Shown here piece by piece: positions 25,680 to 35,421 of a DNA stretch of 64,000 nt (within the stretch, counting starts at the first letter, position 1; the number at the start of each line of letters is the position of its first letter). The notes below the pieces were generated by a model that was not told the DNA's origin, ran no database searches, and saw only the letters and a program-made list of their open reading frames with translations. The translations under genes were made by a program, and so were the position numbers. The stretch is from DASZHJ01 sp963735465 (GTDB taxonomy: Bacteria; Pseudomonadota; Alphaproteobacteria; ATCC43930; CGMCC-115725), in NCBI GenBank assembly GCA_963735465.1, contig CAVTLA010000001.1:1736001-1800000 (forward strand). Reading direction: 5' to 3'.

Positions 25680-27683
25680 ATGTTCGGCAAGCTGACCTGG
25701 GCCGCCATTCCCTTCGACCAGCCGATCCCGCTGCTCGCGGCGGCGTTCGTCGGCGTGGCAATCGCCGCCGTCCTCGCCTGGATCACCCTCAAGGGATGGC
25801 TTCCCTACCTCTGGCGGGAATGGATCACCAGCGTCGACCACAAGCGGATCGGCATCATGTATGTCGTCCTCGCGATGGTGATGCTGCTGCGCGGCTTCTC
25901 CGACGCGATCATGATGCGCTCGCAGCAGGCGCTGGCGTTCCGGTCCGACGGCTACCTGCCGCCCGATCACTACGATCAGATCTTCTCGGCGCACGGCACG
26001 CTGATGATCTTCTTCGTCGCCATGCCCTTCGTGATCGGGCTGATGAATTTCGTCATGCCGCTGCAGCTCGGCATTCGCGACGTGGCCTTCCCCACGCTCA
26101 ACTCGGTCAGCTTCTGGCTCACCGCCACCGGCGCGCTCCTGGTCAACATCTCCCTGGTCGTGGGCGAGTTCGCGCGCACGGGATGGCTGCCCTATCCGCC
26201 GCTGTCGGAGCTCGCCTATTCGCCCGGTGTCGGCGTCGACTATTACCTCTGGTCGCTGCAGATCTCCGGTGTGGGGACCTTGCTGACCGGCGTCAACTTC
26301 GTCACCACGATCCTCAAGATTCACGCGCCCGGCATGACCTATATGCGCATGCCCATGTTCTGCTGGACGGCGCTGGCCTCCAATCTGCTGATCGTCGCCG
26401 CCTTCCCCATCCTCACCGCGACCTTGGCCATGCTGCTGCTGGACCGCTACCTCGGCTTCCACTTCTTCACCAACGAGGCCGGCGGCAACGTGATGATGTT
26501 CATGAACCTGATCTGGGCCTGGGGGCATCCCGAGGTCTACATCCTCATCCTGCCGGCCTTCGGCATATTCTCCGAGGTAATCTCCACCTTCTCGCGCAAG
26601 CCGCTGTTCGGCTATCGCTCGATGGTCGCGGCGACGATGGTCATCTGCGTTCTCTCCTTCACGGTGTGGCTGCATCACTTCTTCACCATGGGCGCCGGCG
26701 CCGACGTCAACGCGATCTTCGGGATCGCCTCGATGATCATCGCGGTACCGACGGGGGTGAAGGTCTTCAACTGGCTGTTCACGATGTATGGCGGCCGGGT
26801 GGTCTATTCCGCCCCCATCCTGTGGTCGCTGGGATTCATGGTCACCTTCGTGATCGGCGGCATGACCGGCGTCCTCATGGCGGTGCCGCCGGCGGATTTC
26901 GTGCTGCACAACAGCCTCTTCCTGGTGGCCCATTTCCACAACGTCATCATCGGCGGCGTGCTGTTCGGTGCCTTCGCCGGCTACACCTACTGGTTCCCGA
27001 AGGCATTCGGCTTCCGCCTGCACGAGGGCCTCGGCAAGGCCGCGTTCTGGTGCTGGATAACCGGATTCTATCTTGCCTTCATGCCGCTCTATGTCGTCGG
27101 CCTCATGGGCATGACCCGCCGCATGCAGCACTACGACGTGGCGGCCTGGCGTCCCTGGCTGCTGATCGCCGCCGTCGGCGCGGCCGTCATTCTCGCCGGA
27201 ATAACCCTGCAGATCGTCCAGCTCGTCGTGAGCATCCAACGGCGCCGGGAGCTGCGCGACGAGACCGGCGATCCCTGGGACGGCCGCTCCCTCGAATGGT
27301 CGACGTCGTCGCCCCCGCCCGCCTTCAACTTCGCGGTGCTGCCGCGGGTCGAGGGAACGGACGCCTACTGGGACATGAAGCAGCGCGCGCGCCGGCAGGC
27401 GCAGCCCATGGAGGAGCCCGACTACGAGGAGATCGAGATGCCGAGGAACAGCCCGACGGGTTTCATCTGCGCCTTCTTCGCGAGCTTCATGGGATTTGCG
27501 CTGATCTGGCATATCTGGTGGCTGGTGGCACTCGCCGCACTGGGCGCCTACGCGACCTTTGTCGTCTTCGCCTGGCGGGACCGGACCGAGGACATCGTTC
27601 CCGCCGACGCGGTCGCGCGCATCGACCGGGCCAACCGAAGCGCTCGCGGCGACGGACTTGCCCGAGGGCAGGTCGCGCCATGA
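25680..27683 (+). CDS. cyoB: cytochrome bo-type ubiquinol oxidase subunit I
   Basis: A 667-residue haem-copper oxidase core subunit. Visible ligands are His in FSAHGTLMIFF (low-spin haem), His and the cross-linked Tyr in WGHPEVYILILP (CuB), the His pair in TVWLHHFFTMG (CuB) and the His residues in VAHFHNVIIGG (haem groups). About 15 membrane helices are expected. It reduces oxygen to water with electrons from ubiquinol and pumps protons. It follows cyoA directly and is coupled to cyoC by an ATGA overlap. Confidence 0.96.
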   Translation: MFGKLTWAAIPFDQPIPLLAAAFVGVAIAAVLAWITLKGWLPYLWREWITSVDHKRIGIMYVVLAMVMLLRGFSDAIMMRSQQALAFRSDGYLPPDHYDQIFSAHGTLMIFFVAMPFVIGLMNFVMPLQLGIRDVAFPTLNSVSFWLTATGALLVNISLVVGEFARTGWLPYPPLSELAYSPGVGVDYYLWSLQISGVGTLLTGVNFVTTILKIHAPGMTYMRMPMFCWTALASNLLIVAAFPILTATLAMLLLDRYLGFHFFTNEAGGNVMMFMNLIWAWGHPEVYILILPAFGIFSEVISTFSRKPLFGYRSMVAATMVICVLSFTVWLHHFFTMGAGADVNAIFGIASMIIAVPTGVKVFNWLFTMYGGRVVYSAPILWSLGFMVTFVIGGMTGVLMAVPPADFVLHNSLFLVAHFHNVIIGGVLFGAFAGYTYWFPKAFGFRLHEGLGKAAFWCWITGFYLAFMPLYVVGLMGMTRRMQHYDVAAWRPWLLIAAVGAAVILAGITLQIVQLVVSIQRRRELRDETGDPWDGRSLEWSTSSPPPAFNFAVLPRVEGTDAYWDMKQRARRQAQPMEEPDYEEIEMPRNSPTGFICAFFASFMGFALIWHIWWLVALAALGAYATFVVFAWRDRTEDIVPADAVARIDRANRSARGDGLARGQVAP

Positions 27684-28330
27684 CCACTTTCGAGGACGCC
27701 CGTGGGCCGAACCGGATCTGGCACGACGGGGCCTCGCGGCAACGCCCGCACGCCGCGAGCGAGCTGGTCTCGAAGCGCATCGTCGTCGGCTACGGCTTCT
27801 GGATCTTCCTCCTCAGCGACATCGTCATGTTCTCCGCCTTCTTCGCGACCTATGCGGTGCTGGTCGGACAGACGGCGGGCGGGCCGAGCGGGCGAGAGCT
27901 GTTCGACCTGCGCAATACCGGGATCGAGACCGCCTGCCTGCTCCTGTCGAGCTTCACCTGCGGCATCGCCAGCATCGGCGCTCACACGCACCGCGCGTCC
28001 TGGTTCTATGGCGCCATGGCGGCGACCTTCATTCTCGGCGCCATCTTCATCGGCCTGGAAGTCCGTGAGTTCGCGAGCCTGGTCGCGCGTGGCGCCGGCC
28101 CGACGCGGAGCGCGTTCCTCTCGGCCTTCTTCACCCTGGTCGGCTGCCACGGTCTGCACGTGACCGCGGGCCTGCTGTGGCTGCTGACGATGATGGCGCA
28201 GGTGTTCGCCAAGGGATTCCGGGCCGACATCCTTCGGCGCGTCCTCTGCTTCAGCCTGTTCTGGCATGCCCTGGACATCATCTGGGTCGCCCTGTTCACG
28301 ACGGTGTACTTGATGGGAGGTGCCACATGA
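27680..28330 (+). CDS. cyoC: cytochrome bo-type ubiquinol oxidase subunit III
   Basis: A 216-residue integral membrane subunit beginning MTTFEDARGPNRIWHDGASR. The helix-rich body includes YGFWIFLLSDIVMFSAFFAT, GCHGLHVTAGLLWLLTMMAQ and SLFWHALDIIWVALFTTVYL, typical of CyoC with five helices. The start is fixed by overlap with the cyoB stop (ATGA at 27680-27683). It stabilises the core of the oxidase. Confidence 0.94.
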   Translation: MTTFEDARGPNRIWHDGASRQRPHAASELVSKRIVVGYGFWIFLLSDIVMFSAFFATYAVLVGQTAGGPSGRELFDLRNTGIETACLLLSSFTCGIASIGAHTHRASWFYGAMAATFILGAIFIGLEVREFASLVARGAGPTRSAFLSAFFTLVGCHGLHVTAGLLWLLTMMAQVFAKGFRADILRRVLCFSLFWHALDIIWVALFTTVYLMGGAT

Positions 28331-28713
28331 GCCACGCCGGGCAGGACCGGATTCCGGCGGATCCCGCAGCGGACCTCGACGACCCCGAAGAGGGCATCGG
28401 CATCGGGAGCTATCTGATCGGGCTCGGACTCGCGACGCTGCTCACCGTCGTCTCCTTCTTCATCGCGGGGACCACGCTGGTCTGGCAGCCGAGCATTCCA
28501 GTCGCCCTCGTCGTTCTCGCGATCGCGCAGATGGGCGTGCACCTCGTCTTCTTCCTGCACATCACGACGGGCCCGGACAACGTCAACACCGTCATGGCCC
28601 TTGCCTTCGGCGTGCTGATCGTCCTGCTGCTCCTCGCGGGATCCCTGTGGATCATGGCGCACCTGAACCACAATATGATGCCCATGGATCAGATTATGCA
28701 GATGCAGCGCTGA
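28327..28713 (+). CDS. cyoD: cytochrome bo-type ubiquinol oxidase subunit IV
   Basis: A 128-residue subunit with three membrane helices. A hydrophilic N-terminus (to about residue 25) precedes GSYLIGLGLATLLTVVSFFI, then QMGVHLVFFLHITTGPDNVN and a final helix LIVLLLLAGSLWIMAHLNHN. It helps assemble the CuB site of subunit I. It overlaps cyoC by ATGA (28327-28330). No cyoE haem O synthase follows, so haem O synthesis must be encoded elsewhere. Confidence 0.93.
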   Translation: MSHAGQDRIPADPAADLDDPEEGIGIGSYLIGLGLATLLTVVSFFIAGTTLVWQPSIPVALVVLAIAQMGVHLVFFLHITTGPDNVNTVMALAFGVLIVLLLLAGSLWIMAHLNHNMMPMDQIMQMQR

Positions 28714-28889
28714 CTTCGGCGGCGATTGCCCGCCGGCGGCTCCGGGACGGCAAACTCGGGACTTTAACGAATTGTGGCAAAACGGACACGCGCCGCGGCT
28801 CTCTGCTGTGCATAACGCGTCTGCGCTACTTCGCTCCCGACGGACAATGTATATTGGCGGTGGAGAGCCGGTGCTTCCGGGGGGAATAA

Positions 28890-29105
28890 ATGGAATTCCG
28901 CTTTCATCGCCAGTTCCACATGCTGCCGGGCTCCAATCTTAACGTCTCTAAATCGGGTGGATCGGTCTCGATCGCGGACCGGGGCGGTTTTGGCCCTGGG
29001 CTCCGATTCGGAGCGACGCTTTCAAGGCGCGCGTCGGAATCCTGGCTGCTTTGGACGGCGATCGCCTTCGTGGCCGCCGCCCTCTACATGCTGGGGCGTT
29101 CCTAG
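28890..29105 (+). CDS. small DUF4236-like protein with C-terminal membrane helix
   Basis: A 71-residue protein starting MEFRFHRQFHMLPGSNLNVS and continuing KSGGSVSIADRGG. The pattern F-R-x-x-F-x-x-x-P-G-x-x-x-N-V-S-K-S-G matches the DUF4236 family, whose role is unknown. Residues about 52-69 form a single membrane helix (LLWTAIAFVAAALYMLG), so the conserved head would sit on one face of the inner membrane. GGGGGGA five bases before the ATG is a strong ribosome binding site. It stands alone between cyoD and a convergent racemase-like gene. Confidence 0.75.
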   Translation: MEFRFHRQFHMLPGSNLNVSKSGGSVSIADRGGFGPGLRFGATLSRRASESWLLWTAIAFVAAALYMLGRS

Positions 29106-29122
29106 CCCCTCCCGCCACCCCC

Positions 29123-29920
29123 TCACCCACCGCTACGCGGCGCCAGGAAGTCCGTGATCGCCCCGGCGGGCGCCTTGGCGTAGAGACCGCCGCGGCTTGC
29201 CGCCGTGCCGGTCAGGCGCCAGAGCGCCACCGCCATCTCGGCCGTCTTGAGCACCGTCGCGATTCCCTCCAGCACCACGGCGCCACCGATGGTGAACGGC
29301 TGCTCCTCGGCGAAGAGCAGCATCGGCAGGCCGCCGGCGGCGATCAGGACGTCGGCACCGCCGGCAATCAGCGGCCCGACCTGGCCGGCGAAATCCGCCC
29401 GCACGGAGTCACGCTCGCCCTTGTCGGTGAAGGCGCGCATGAAGCGCGGCAGGTCGGCCGAGATGGCGCGAACGCCGGCCGAGCGCCGCTCGAGCCCGTG
29501 GCGGACGATCTGCTCCTCGTGCCAGGGCACGAAGACGGGATCGATGGTGACCAGGCCGAACCGGCGCCCGATCGAGCAGGCGTGCAGCATGGTCGCCTCG
29601 CCGAGGCCGATGACGGGGATACCGAGGGCGCCGCGGCACTCGGTGAGGCCGGGCTCCTGGAAATGCCCGATGACGAAGGCATCGTAGCCCTGGCGCTCCG
29701 CCGCGAGCGCGTTGCGGATCGCCTGGTCGGCGCAGCGGAACTCGGTCAGCGGATGGAAGAAGCGGTCGGGCGGCGCGATGCCGAAGACGTCGACCCCGAC
29801 GCCGGGCGCCGCCAGGCGCCGCAGCCGGTCGCGCAGGCGGTCCATGTAGGGTGCCTGCTCCCGGGGATCGACGAAGCTCTGATACCAGATCCGCATCGGC
29901 GCGCTCGCGGATTTTCCCAT
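29123..29920 (-). CDS. Asp/Glu/hydantoin racemase-superfamily protein lacking the catalytic cysteines
   Basis: A 265-residue protein of racemase-fold length, beginning MGKSASAPMRIWYQSFVDPR. GLGEATMLHACSIGRRFGLV in the centre is typical of hydantoin-racemase relatives. The first catalytic cysteine motif (G/A-C-F-x-D-P-G-L in HyuE-type enzymes) reads FVIGHFQEPGL, with His for Cys. The second (G-C-A-G-M) reads LIAAGGLPMLL, with no Cys. A two-base cysteine racemase mechanism is therefore not possible as usually drawn. The start at 29920 has GAGGG five bases upstream. Neighbours give no pathway clue. Confidence 0.75.
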   Translation of the reverse strand: MGKSASAPMRIWYQSFVDPREQAPYMDRLRDRLRRLAAPGVGVDVFGIAPPDRFFHPLTEFRCADQAIRNALAAERQGYDAFVIGHFQEPGLTECRGALGIPVIGLGEATMLHACSIGRRFGLVTIDPVFVPWHEEQIVRHGLERRSAGVRAISADLPRFMRAFTDKGERDSVRADFAGQVGPLIAGGADVLIAAGGLPMLLFAEEQPFTIGGAVVLEGIATVLKTAEMAVALWRLTGTAASRGGLYAKAPAGAITDFLAPRSGG

Positions 29921-30131
29921 GGCGTCCCTCACCTCAAAAATCCGGCGGCTCCACGCAGGCTCGCGGTCAGGTGTCAGAGCAGATGCACGAGCTGGAGCGA
30001 GATTGTGCGGTAGTCGGTACGGCTCCTAAATCTAACCCAGCGGGGCGATAAATATAGTCCCCTCACTCGCCAGGCGCGGAGCGTTCGGGGCGTCGCACGC
30101 CGTGCCCCGGGGGTCAGTTGCGGCCGGCGAT

Positions 30132-30668
30132 CTATGGCTTCGGCGGCGCCGGCACGCTGCCGACGATATCCTCGTAGTCCGCGTTGTCTTCGTCGGTGGC
30201 CGTTCTCGGATAGATCACGGAGATGGTGGCGCGCACGTCGGCCTCTCCGAGGGAGATGGCCGCGGCGTCGAAGGACGGCGCGCTGAAAATCCCCTGGGCG
30301 TCCCTGCTGAAGCAGTATCCCTCGGTCGGCACCCCCAGGATATTGGCGTCGAGGAGGCCGTTGTCGTTCTCGTCGTGGACCACGACGAGGGCGTAGCGTC
30401 CGGGCGGCAGCTGCGTGAAGACGATGCTCTGCGAGCCCGTCTTCGCCCGCATGGACACGCCGACGAGGCGGCCGCTGTCGACCATGAGGCCGTTCTTGGT
30501 CGCATTGGCGATCGCCGCGACGAACCCACCGGCATTGTCGTATAGCCCGATCAGAATCTCGCCGCTGTCCGAGCGGACGCCGGATATCGTCAGCCGCAGC
30601 TCGGCGGCGCACACCGGGGTGGAGATCAGAAAAACCAGAACGAGACCGGCCAGGAGCGTTCGGATCAT
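30132..30668 (-). CDS. secreted DUF2141 domain protein
   Basis: A 178-residue exported protein. A signal peptide (MIRTLLAGLVLVFLISTPVC then AAELRL) precedes a beta-rich DUF2141 domain. The family calcium-loop-like motif VVVHDENDNGLLDANILGVP is clear, followed by TEGYCFSRDAQGIFSAPSFD. The acidic C-terminus ends VPAPPKP. The function of DUF2141 is unknown; a periplasmic or surface role is likely. The start at 30668 has GGAAGGGG upstream and fits the signal peptide; an open frame extends further but is not signal-like. Confidence 0.82.
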   Translation of the reverse strand: MIRTLLAGLVLVFLISTPVCAAELRLTISGVRSDSGEILIGLYDNAGGFVAAIANATKNGLMVDSGRLVGVSMRAKTGSQSIVFTQLPPGRYALVVVHDENDNGLLDANILGVPTEGYCFSRDAQGIFSAPSFDAAAISLGEADVRATISVIYPRTATDEDNADYEDIVGSVPAPPKP

Positions 30669-31082
30669 AGGTGGACCCCTTCCCTTGCCGCGGCGGGGCA
30701 CGGCTGCGGCGCAGCGGGGTCGTCTTTCACAATGTGCTCTTGCGTGACCGAGACCACTGGCGCACACGCCTCCGGAAATCTACGCCGTCAATCGCCCAGC
30801 ATAGTGGGCCGCCAAAAGGCTCGGCAGGCTCGGAATATACTCAGCGAACGCCGCATTTTTGGCCGTGAATGGCCCACCAGCGCGGACGGCGGCGGTGTCA
30901 GGCCGTTCCCGACTTCAAAATCATGCGATTGTCCATGTCCCGCCGGCAATCCCGCTTGGCAGCACATGGGCGGAATGACAAGATTTCCGCGGTCCGGCGA
31001 CGCGGCCCGAGCTTGCCGCCTATAGTCAAATAACGCCGCAGCGTGGGGAGCCCGTCATGGGCGGTCGGAAGGGGAATCCGAG
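30669..31082. other. intergenic region between DUF2141 gene and second RND operon
   Basis: This 414-base divergent gap has no supportable gene. Imperfect inverted repeats occur around 30802-30888 (GTGGGCC with GGCCCAC, and GCCAAAA with its complement), possibly a regulatory structure. Promoters for both flanking genes should lie here. Confidence 0.35.
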
Positions 31083-34000
31083 ATGATCGGTCTGGTGCGC
31101 CTCGCGCTGCGCCGGCCCTACACCTCCGCCATTGCCGCCATGCTCATCATCCTGATGGGCGGCCTCTCCGTCACCCGCATGATCGTCGACATCTTTCCCG
31201 TCATCGACATCCCCGTCGTGCTCGTGGTGTGGAACTACAACGGCCTCACCACCGAGGACATGGAGCGGCGCGTCGTCTTCATCAGCGAGCGTGCCTACTC
31301 CACCACAGTGAATGGCATCGCCCGCATCGAATCCCAGTCGATCCCCAGCATCGGCCTGCTGAAGGTGTACTTTCAGCCTGGCACGGATATTGGCGGCGCC
31401 ATCGCCCAGATCACCTCGGTCAACAATTCCATCCTGCGCGGCGCGCCGCCGGGCATGCAGCCGCCGGGCGTCATCCAGTTCAATGCCTCGAACGTACCCG
31501 TCGTGCAGATGACGCTGTCGAGCAAGACGCTCACCGAGCAGCAGATCTACGACTACAGCCTGAACTTCATCCGCATCCGGCTCTTCACCATTCCCGGCCT
31601 CTCCACGCCCGGACCGTTCGGCGGCAAGTCGCGGCAGATCGTCGTCGATCTCGACCAATCGCGCCTCCAGGCCAAGGGTTTCTCGCCCAACGACGTCGTC
31701 GCCGCGCTGCAGGCCTCGAATGTGATCGTGCCCGCCGGCACCGCCCGCATCGGCGACCGCGAATATAACGTTCAGATGAATTCCAGCCCGAGCTCGGTGG
31801 AGCGGTTCAATGCGCTCCCGATCGGCGTCTTCAACGGCGCTCCGGTGACGTTGGGCGACGTCGGGCACGTCAGCGACAGCTTCGCGACCCAGACCAACGT
31901 GGTGCACGTGGACGGCAAGCGCGCCGTCTACCTCGCGATCCTGAAGCATGCCGACGCCTCCAGCCTCGCGGTGGTGGACGCGGCGCGGGACGCCCTGCCG
32001 GAAATCCAGGCCGCCGCCCCCAACGGGCTCGACCTGAAGCTGGACTTCGACCAGTCGGTGTTCGTGCGCGCCGCGGTGGATAACGTCATCCACGAGGCGA
32101 TCATCTCGTCGATCCTGGTCTCGGCGCTGATCCTGGTGTTCCTCGGCAGCTGGCGCAACACGTTGATCGTCTCCACCTCGATCCCGCTGTCGATCGCCGC
32201 CGGGATCATGGGGCTGTTCCTCACCGGCAATTCGATCAATCTCATGACGCTCGGCGGGCTGGCGCTGGCGATCGGCCTGCTGGTGGACAACGCCACGGTC
32301 ACGATCGAGAACATCCACCGCAACCAGTCCCTGGGCAAGCCGCTGACGGTGGCGATCCTCGACGGCTCCGCCGAGGTGATCCAGCCCCTGACCGTGGCGA
32401 CGCTCGCCATCTGCATCGTGTTCTTTCCCGTGGTGCTCCTGTTCGGCGTGGCGCGCTACCTCTTCATCCCTCTCGCCATGACCGTCGTCTTCTGCATGCT
32501 CGCCTCCTATGTGCTGTCGTTCACGGTTGTGCCGAGCTTCGCCCGCTTCCTCCTGGCGTCGGACACCCAGCATCATGGACCGCCGAAGGGCTTCTTCGGC
32601 GCCTTCGACCGTGCCTTCGACAAATTCAGGGGCGGCTACGGCAGGATGCTGCAGGGCGCGCTGCACCATCGCGTCTTCGTCCTGGTCTGCGCCGGAGCAT
32701 TGCTGGTGATCTCGGGTGGGCTGGGCACGGTCATCGGCCTCGACTTTTTCCCCTCCGCCGACGTCGGCCTGATCAAGCTGCACTACCGCGCGCCACCGGG
32801 CACGCGCCTCGAGCGCACCGAGGAGCTGGTGCTGCAGGTCGAGGACAGCATCCGGAAGATCATTCCGGCGAACGAACTCGATACCGTCAACGACACCGTC
32901 GGCGTTCCCTCCGCCTTCAACCTCGCCTTCGTGCCCAGCGACAACGTGGGCTCGATGGATGCCGAGATCCTGATCTCCCTGAAGCATGGGCATCACCCCT
33001 CGAACGACTACATCCGCGCCATCCGCACCCAGCTGCCGGCGGAGTTTCCCGGCAGCGTGTTCTATTTCCAGACCGCCGACATCGTGAGCCAGGTGCTGAA
33101 CTTCGGCCTCTCGGCGCCGATCGACGTGCAGATCCAGGACGTCGATTTCGACCGCGCGGCGGCGCTGTCCCAGAAGCTGCTGGATCGCATGCGCCGGATC
33201 CCCGGCGTCGCCGACGCGCATCAGGTGCAGGTGCTGAACTATCCGGCGCTGCAGGTCGACGTGGACCGCCTGCGCGCGGCGAAGCTCAACATCGTCCAGC
33301 GCGACGTCGCCAACAACGTCCTGACGTCGCTGTCGTCGAGCGTGCTGGTCGCCCCGAACTTCTTCCTCAACCCGCAGAACAACGTGAACTATTCCGTGGC
33401 GGTGCAGACGCCGATCGAGCGGATCAAGTCGGTGGCGGATCTCCTCGATACCCCCGTGAGCCGGCCGGATCCGACCCTCCTGGCCGGTCCCGCGGCGCAA
33501 CCCGCGGCGCCTGTCATGCGCCTCGCCGACGTCGCGCGGATCTATCCCCGCGGCAGCATGGAATCCGTCAGCCACTACACCGTGCAGCGCGAGCTCGACA
33601 TCGCCGCCAACGTGGACGGCCGCGATCTCGGCTCGACCACCGCCGACATCCAGCAGGCGATCAACGAGATCAGCAAGGGGCTGCCGATCACCACCAAGAT
33701 CCTGATCCTCGGCCAGAGCGACGTGATGCACAGCTCGTTCCTGAGCCTCGGCCTCGGCATGATCCTGGCGGTGGTGCTGGTCTATGCGCTGCTGGTGATC
33801 CTGTTCCAGTCCTGGGTCGATCCCTTCATCATCATGATGGCGGTGCCCGGCGCCCTCATGGGCATCCTCTGGATGCTGGCGCTGTCGCACACGACGATCA
33901 ACGTCGAATCCCTGATGGGCGCGATCATGTCCATCGGCATCTCGGTTTCGAACTCCATCCTCGTCGTGAGCTTCACCAACGACCTGCGCTCGCGAGAGGA

Positions 34001-34310
34001 TATCGGCGTGATGGAGGCGGTGGTGACCGCCGGCACCATCCGCCTGCGCCCGGTGCTGATGACCGCGCTGGCCATGATCATCGGCATGCTGCCCATGGCG
34101 CTCGGCCTCGGCGAGGCCGGCGAGCAGAACGCGCCGCTGGGCCGCGCGGTGATCGGCGGCCTCATCATGGCGACGGTCTCCACGCTCTTCATCGTGCCGA
34201 TCTTCTACACGCTGCTGCGGCGCAAGCCGCCAAGCCTGCACCAGCTCGACGCCCGCTTCGAGGCCGAGGCGGCAGGCGCCACCGATACGGGAACCACGCC
34301 GCATGTCTAG
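31083..34310 (+). CDS. RND efflux transporter permease (second system)
   Basis: A 1075-residue RND pump starting MIGLVRLALRRPYTSAIAAM. Features include the periplasmic NYNGLTTEDMERRVVFISER, helix 4 segment LALAIGLLVDNATVTIENIH with a kept acidic Asp but only one of the paired Asp residues of HAE1 pumps, and the second-half SVSNSILVVSFTNDLRSRED. It differs clearly from the MdtBC-like pump at 20022 and belongs to the group in which the permease precedes its adaptor. The adaptor gene overlaps it by eight bases. The substrate is unknown. Confidence 0.92.
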   Translation: MIGLVRLALRRPYTSAIAAMLIILMGGLSVTRMIVDIFPVIDIPVVLVVWNYNGLTTEDMERRVVFISERAYSTTVNGIARIESQSIPSIGLLKVYFQPGTDIGGAIAQITSVNNSILRGAPPGMQPPGVIQFNASNVPVVQMTLSSKTLTEQQIYDYSLNFIRIRLFTIPGLSTPGPFGGKSRQIVVDLDQSRLQAKGFSPNDVVAALQASNVIVPAGTARIGDREYNVQMNSSPSSVERFNALPIGVFNGAPVTLGDVGHVSDSFATQTNVVHVDGKRAVYLAILKHADASSLAVVDAARDALPEIQAAAPNGLDLKLDFDQSVFVRAAVDNVIHEAIISSILVSALILVFLGSWRNTLIVSTSIPLSIAAGIMGLFLTGNSINLMTLGGLALAIGLLVDNATVTIENIHRNQSLGKPLTVAILDGSAEVIQPLTVATLAICIVFFPVVLLFGVARYLFIPLAMTVVFCMLASYVLSFTVVPSFARFLLASDTQHHGPPKGFFGAFDRAFDKFRGGYGRMLQGALHHRVFVLVCAGALLVISGGLGTVIGLDFFPSADVGLIKLHYRAPPGTRLERTEELVLQVEDSIRKIIPANELDTVNDTVGVPSAFNLAFVPSDNVGSMDAEILISLKHGHHPSNDYIRAIRTQLPAEFPGSVFYFQTADIVSQVLNFGLSAPIDVQIQDVDFDRAAALSQKLLDRMRRIPGVADAHQVQVLNYPALQVDVDRLRAAKLNIVQRDVANNVLTSLSSSVLVAPNFFLNPQNNVNYSVAVQTPIERIKSVADLLDTPVSRPDPTLLAGPAAQPAAPVMRLADVARIYPRGSMESVSHYTVQRELDIAANVDGRDLGSTTADIQQAINEISKGLPITTKILILGQSDVMHSSFLSLGLGMILAVVLVYALLVILFQSWVDPFIIMMAVPGALMGILWMLALSHTTINVESLMGAIMSIGISVSNSILVVSFTNDLRSREDIGVMEAVVTAGTIRLRPVLMTALAMIIGMLPMALGLGEAGEQNAPLGRAVIGGLIMATVSTLFIVPIFYTLLRRKPPSLHQLDARFEAEAAGATDTGTTPHV

Positions 34311-35421
34311 AAAACGTCGGGGCAGATCGGTCTTCGTCTACATCGTCGGCCTCGCGCTGGTGGGTGGCACCGTCCTGGTGGGGCTCCGCCTCTGGCAGCA
34401 GAAGGACGCCCAGCTCGTCGCCTCGCGGGCGGCCATGGCCGATGTCGTGGCGCACGGACCGCCGGTGCAGGTCGCCACCGTCACACAGGGTCCGAAGGAG
34501 CGGCTGATCACCCTTCTCGGCGACACCCGCCCGTTTCAGGTGGCGACGATCTACAGCAAGGTCAGCGGCTACCTGAAATCCATTCCGGTGGACCGCGGCG
34601 ACCGCGTCACCGCCGGGCAGCTGCTGGCGGTGGTGGAATCCGCCGAGACCGACCGGCAATACGACGTCGCCGTCTCCGACCTCACCAACAAGAAGAAGAA
34701 CGCGGAGCGCGCCCGCGATCTCTCCGGCCGCGGCTGGATGTCCCAGCAGCAGGCCGACCAGGCGGAAGCCAACTACCGCATGGCGATCGCAGGTGTTGCC
34801 CAGCTCGAGGTTATGAAATCCTACGAGGAGCTGCGCGCGCCCTACGCCGGCACGATTACCGCGCGCTTCGCCGACGTCGGCGCGCTGATCCAGAGCTCAA
34901 CCACGAACCAGACCAGCAACCAGCCGGTCCTCACCGTCGCCGACACGACGCGGCTCAGGGTCGACGTCTATGTGGAGCAGCAGGACGTGCCGGCGATCCA
35001 CGTGGGCGACGTCGCCGATGTCGCCGACGGCGCCAACGCCGAGCGCCGCACCACGGCGAAGATCGCCCGCACCTCCGAGCAGCTCGATCCCCGCACCCGG
35101 ACGCTGTTCGTGGAATTGGACGTCGACAACGGCGAAAGCTTCCTGGTGCCGGGCAGCTTCGCCTACGTCACCCTGCACGTGCCGGTCGCCTCCTATCCGG
35201 CGATCCCCGTGGCGGGTCTGATCACGCGCGGAACCAGCACTTTCGTCGCCAATATCGGCACCGACAGCCTGGTGCACATCAATCCCGTGAAGGTCGCCAC
35301 GACAGACGGATCGAGCGTCAGCATCGCCGATGGCGCTCATGTCGGCGACCGCATCGTGCTGAACCTGCCGGACGGCGTCGGCGACGGCGACCGCGTGCAG
35401 CCGGTGACGGCGAGCCGGTAG
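34303..35421 (+). CDS. RND efflux periplasmic adaptor (second system)
   Basis: A 372-residue membrane fusion protein. A basic start MSRKRRGRSVFVYIVGLALV gives an N-terminal anchor. The lipoyl half-motifs YSKVSGYLKSIPVDRGDRVT and RAPYAGTITARFADVGALIQ flank a helical hairpin at about 105-165. Its start lies inside the end of the pump gene, so they are co-translated. It would connect the second RND pump to an outer-membrane factor encoded elsewhere. Confidence 0.9.
   Translation: MSRKRRGRSVFVYIVGLALVGGTVLVGLRLWQQKDAQLVASRAAMADVVAHGPPVQVATVTQGPKERLITLLGDTRPFQVATIYSKVSGYLKSIPVDRGDRVTAGQLLAVVESAETDRQYDVAVSDLTNKKKNAERARDLSGRGWMSQQQADQAEANYRMAIAGVAQLEVMKSYEELRAPYAGTITARFADVGALIQSSTTNQTSNQPVLTVADTTRLRVDVYVEQQDVPAIHVGDVADVADGANAERRTTAKIARTSEQLDPRTRTLFVELDVDNGESFLVPGSFAYVTLHVPVASYPAIPVAGLITRGTSTFVANIGTDSLVHINPVKVATTDGSSVSIADGAHVGDRIVLNLPDGVGDGDRVQPVTASR

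Noticed and set aside
25796..28330. A long alternative plus-strand frame across cyoB and cyoC
   Set aside because: Its first part is an Arg/His-rich shadow of cyoB; only the final part from 27680 is real and is annotated as cyoC.
31026..34304. A 1092-codon open frame on the minus strand opposite the second RND pump
   Set aside because: Low-complexity composition typical of antisense frames in GC-rich DNA; the plus-strand RND protein is unambiguous.
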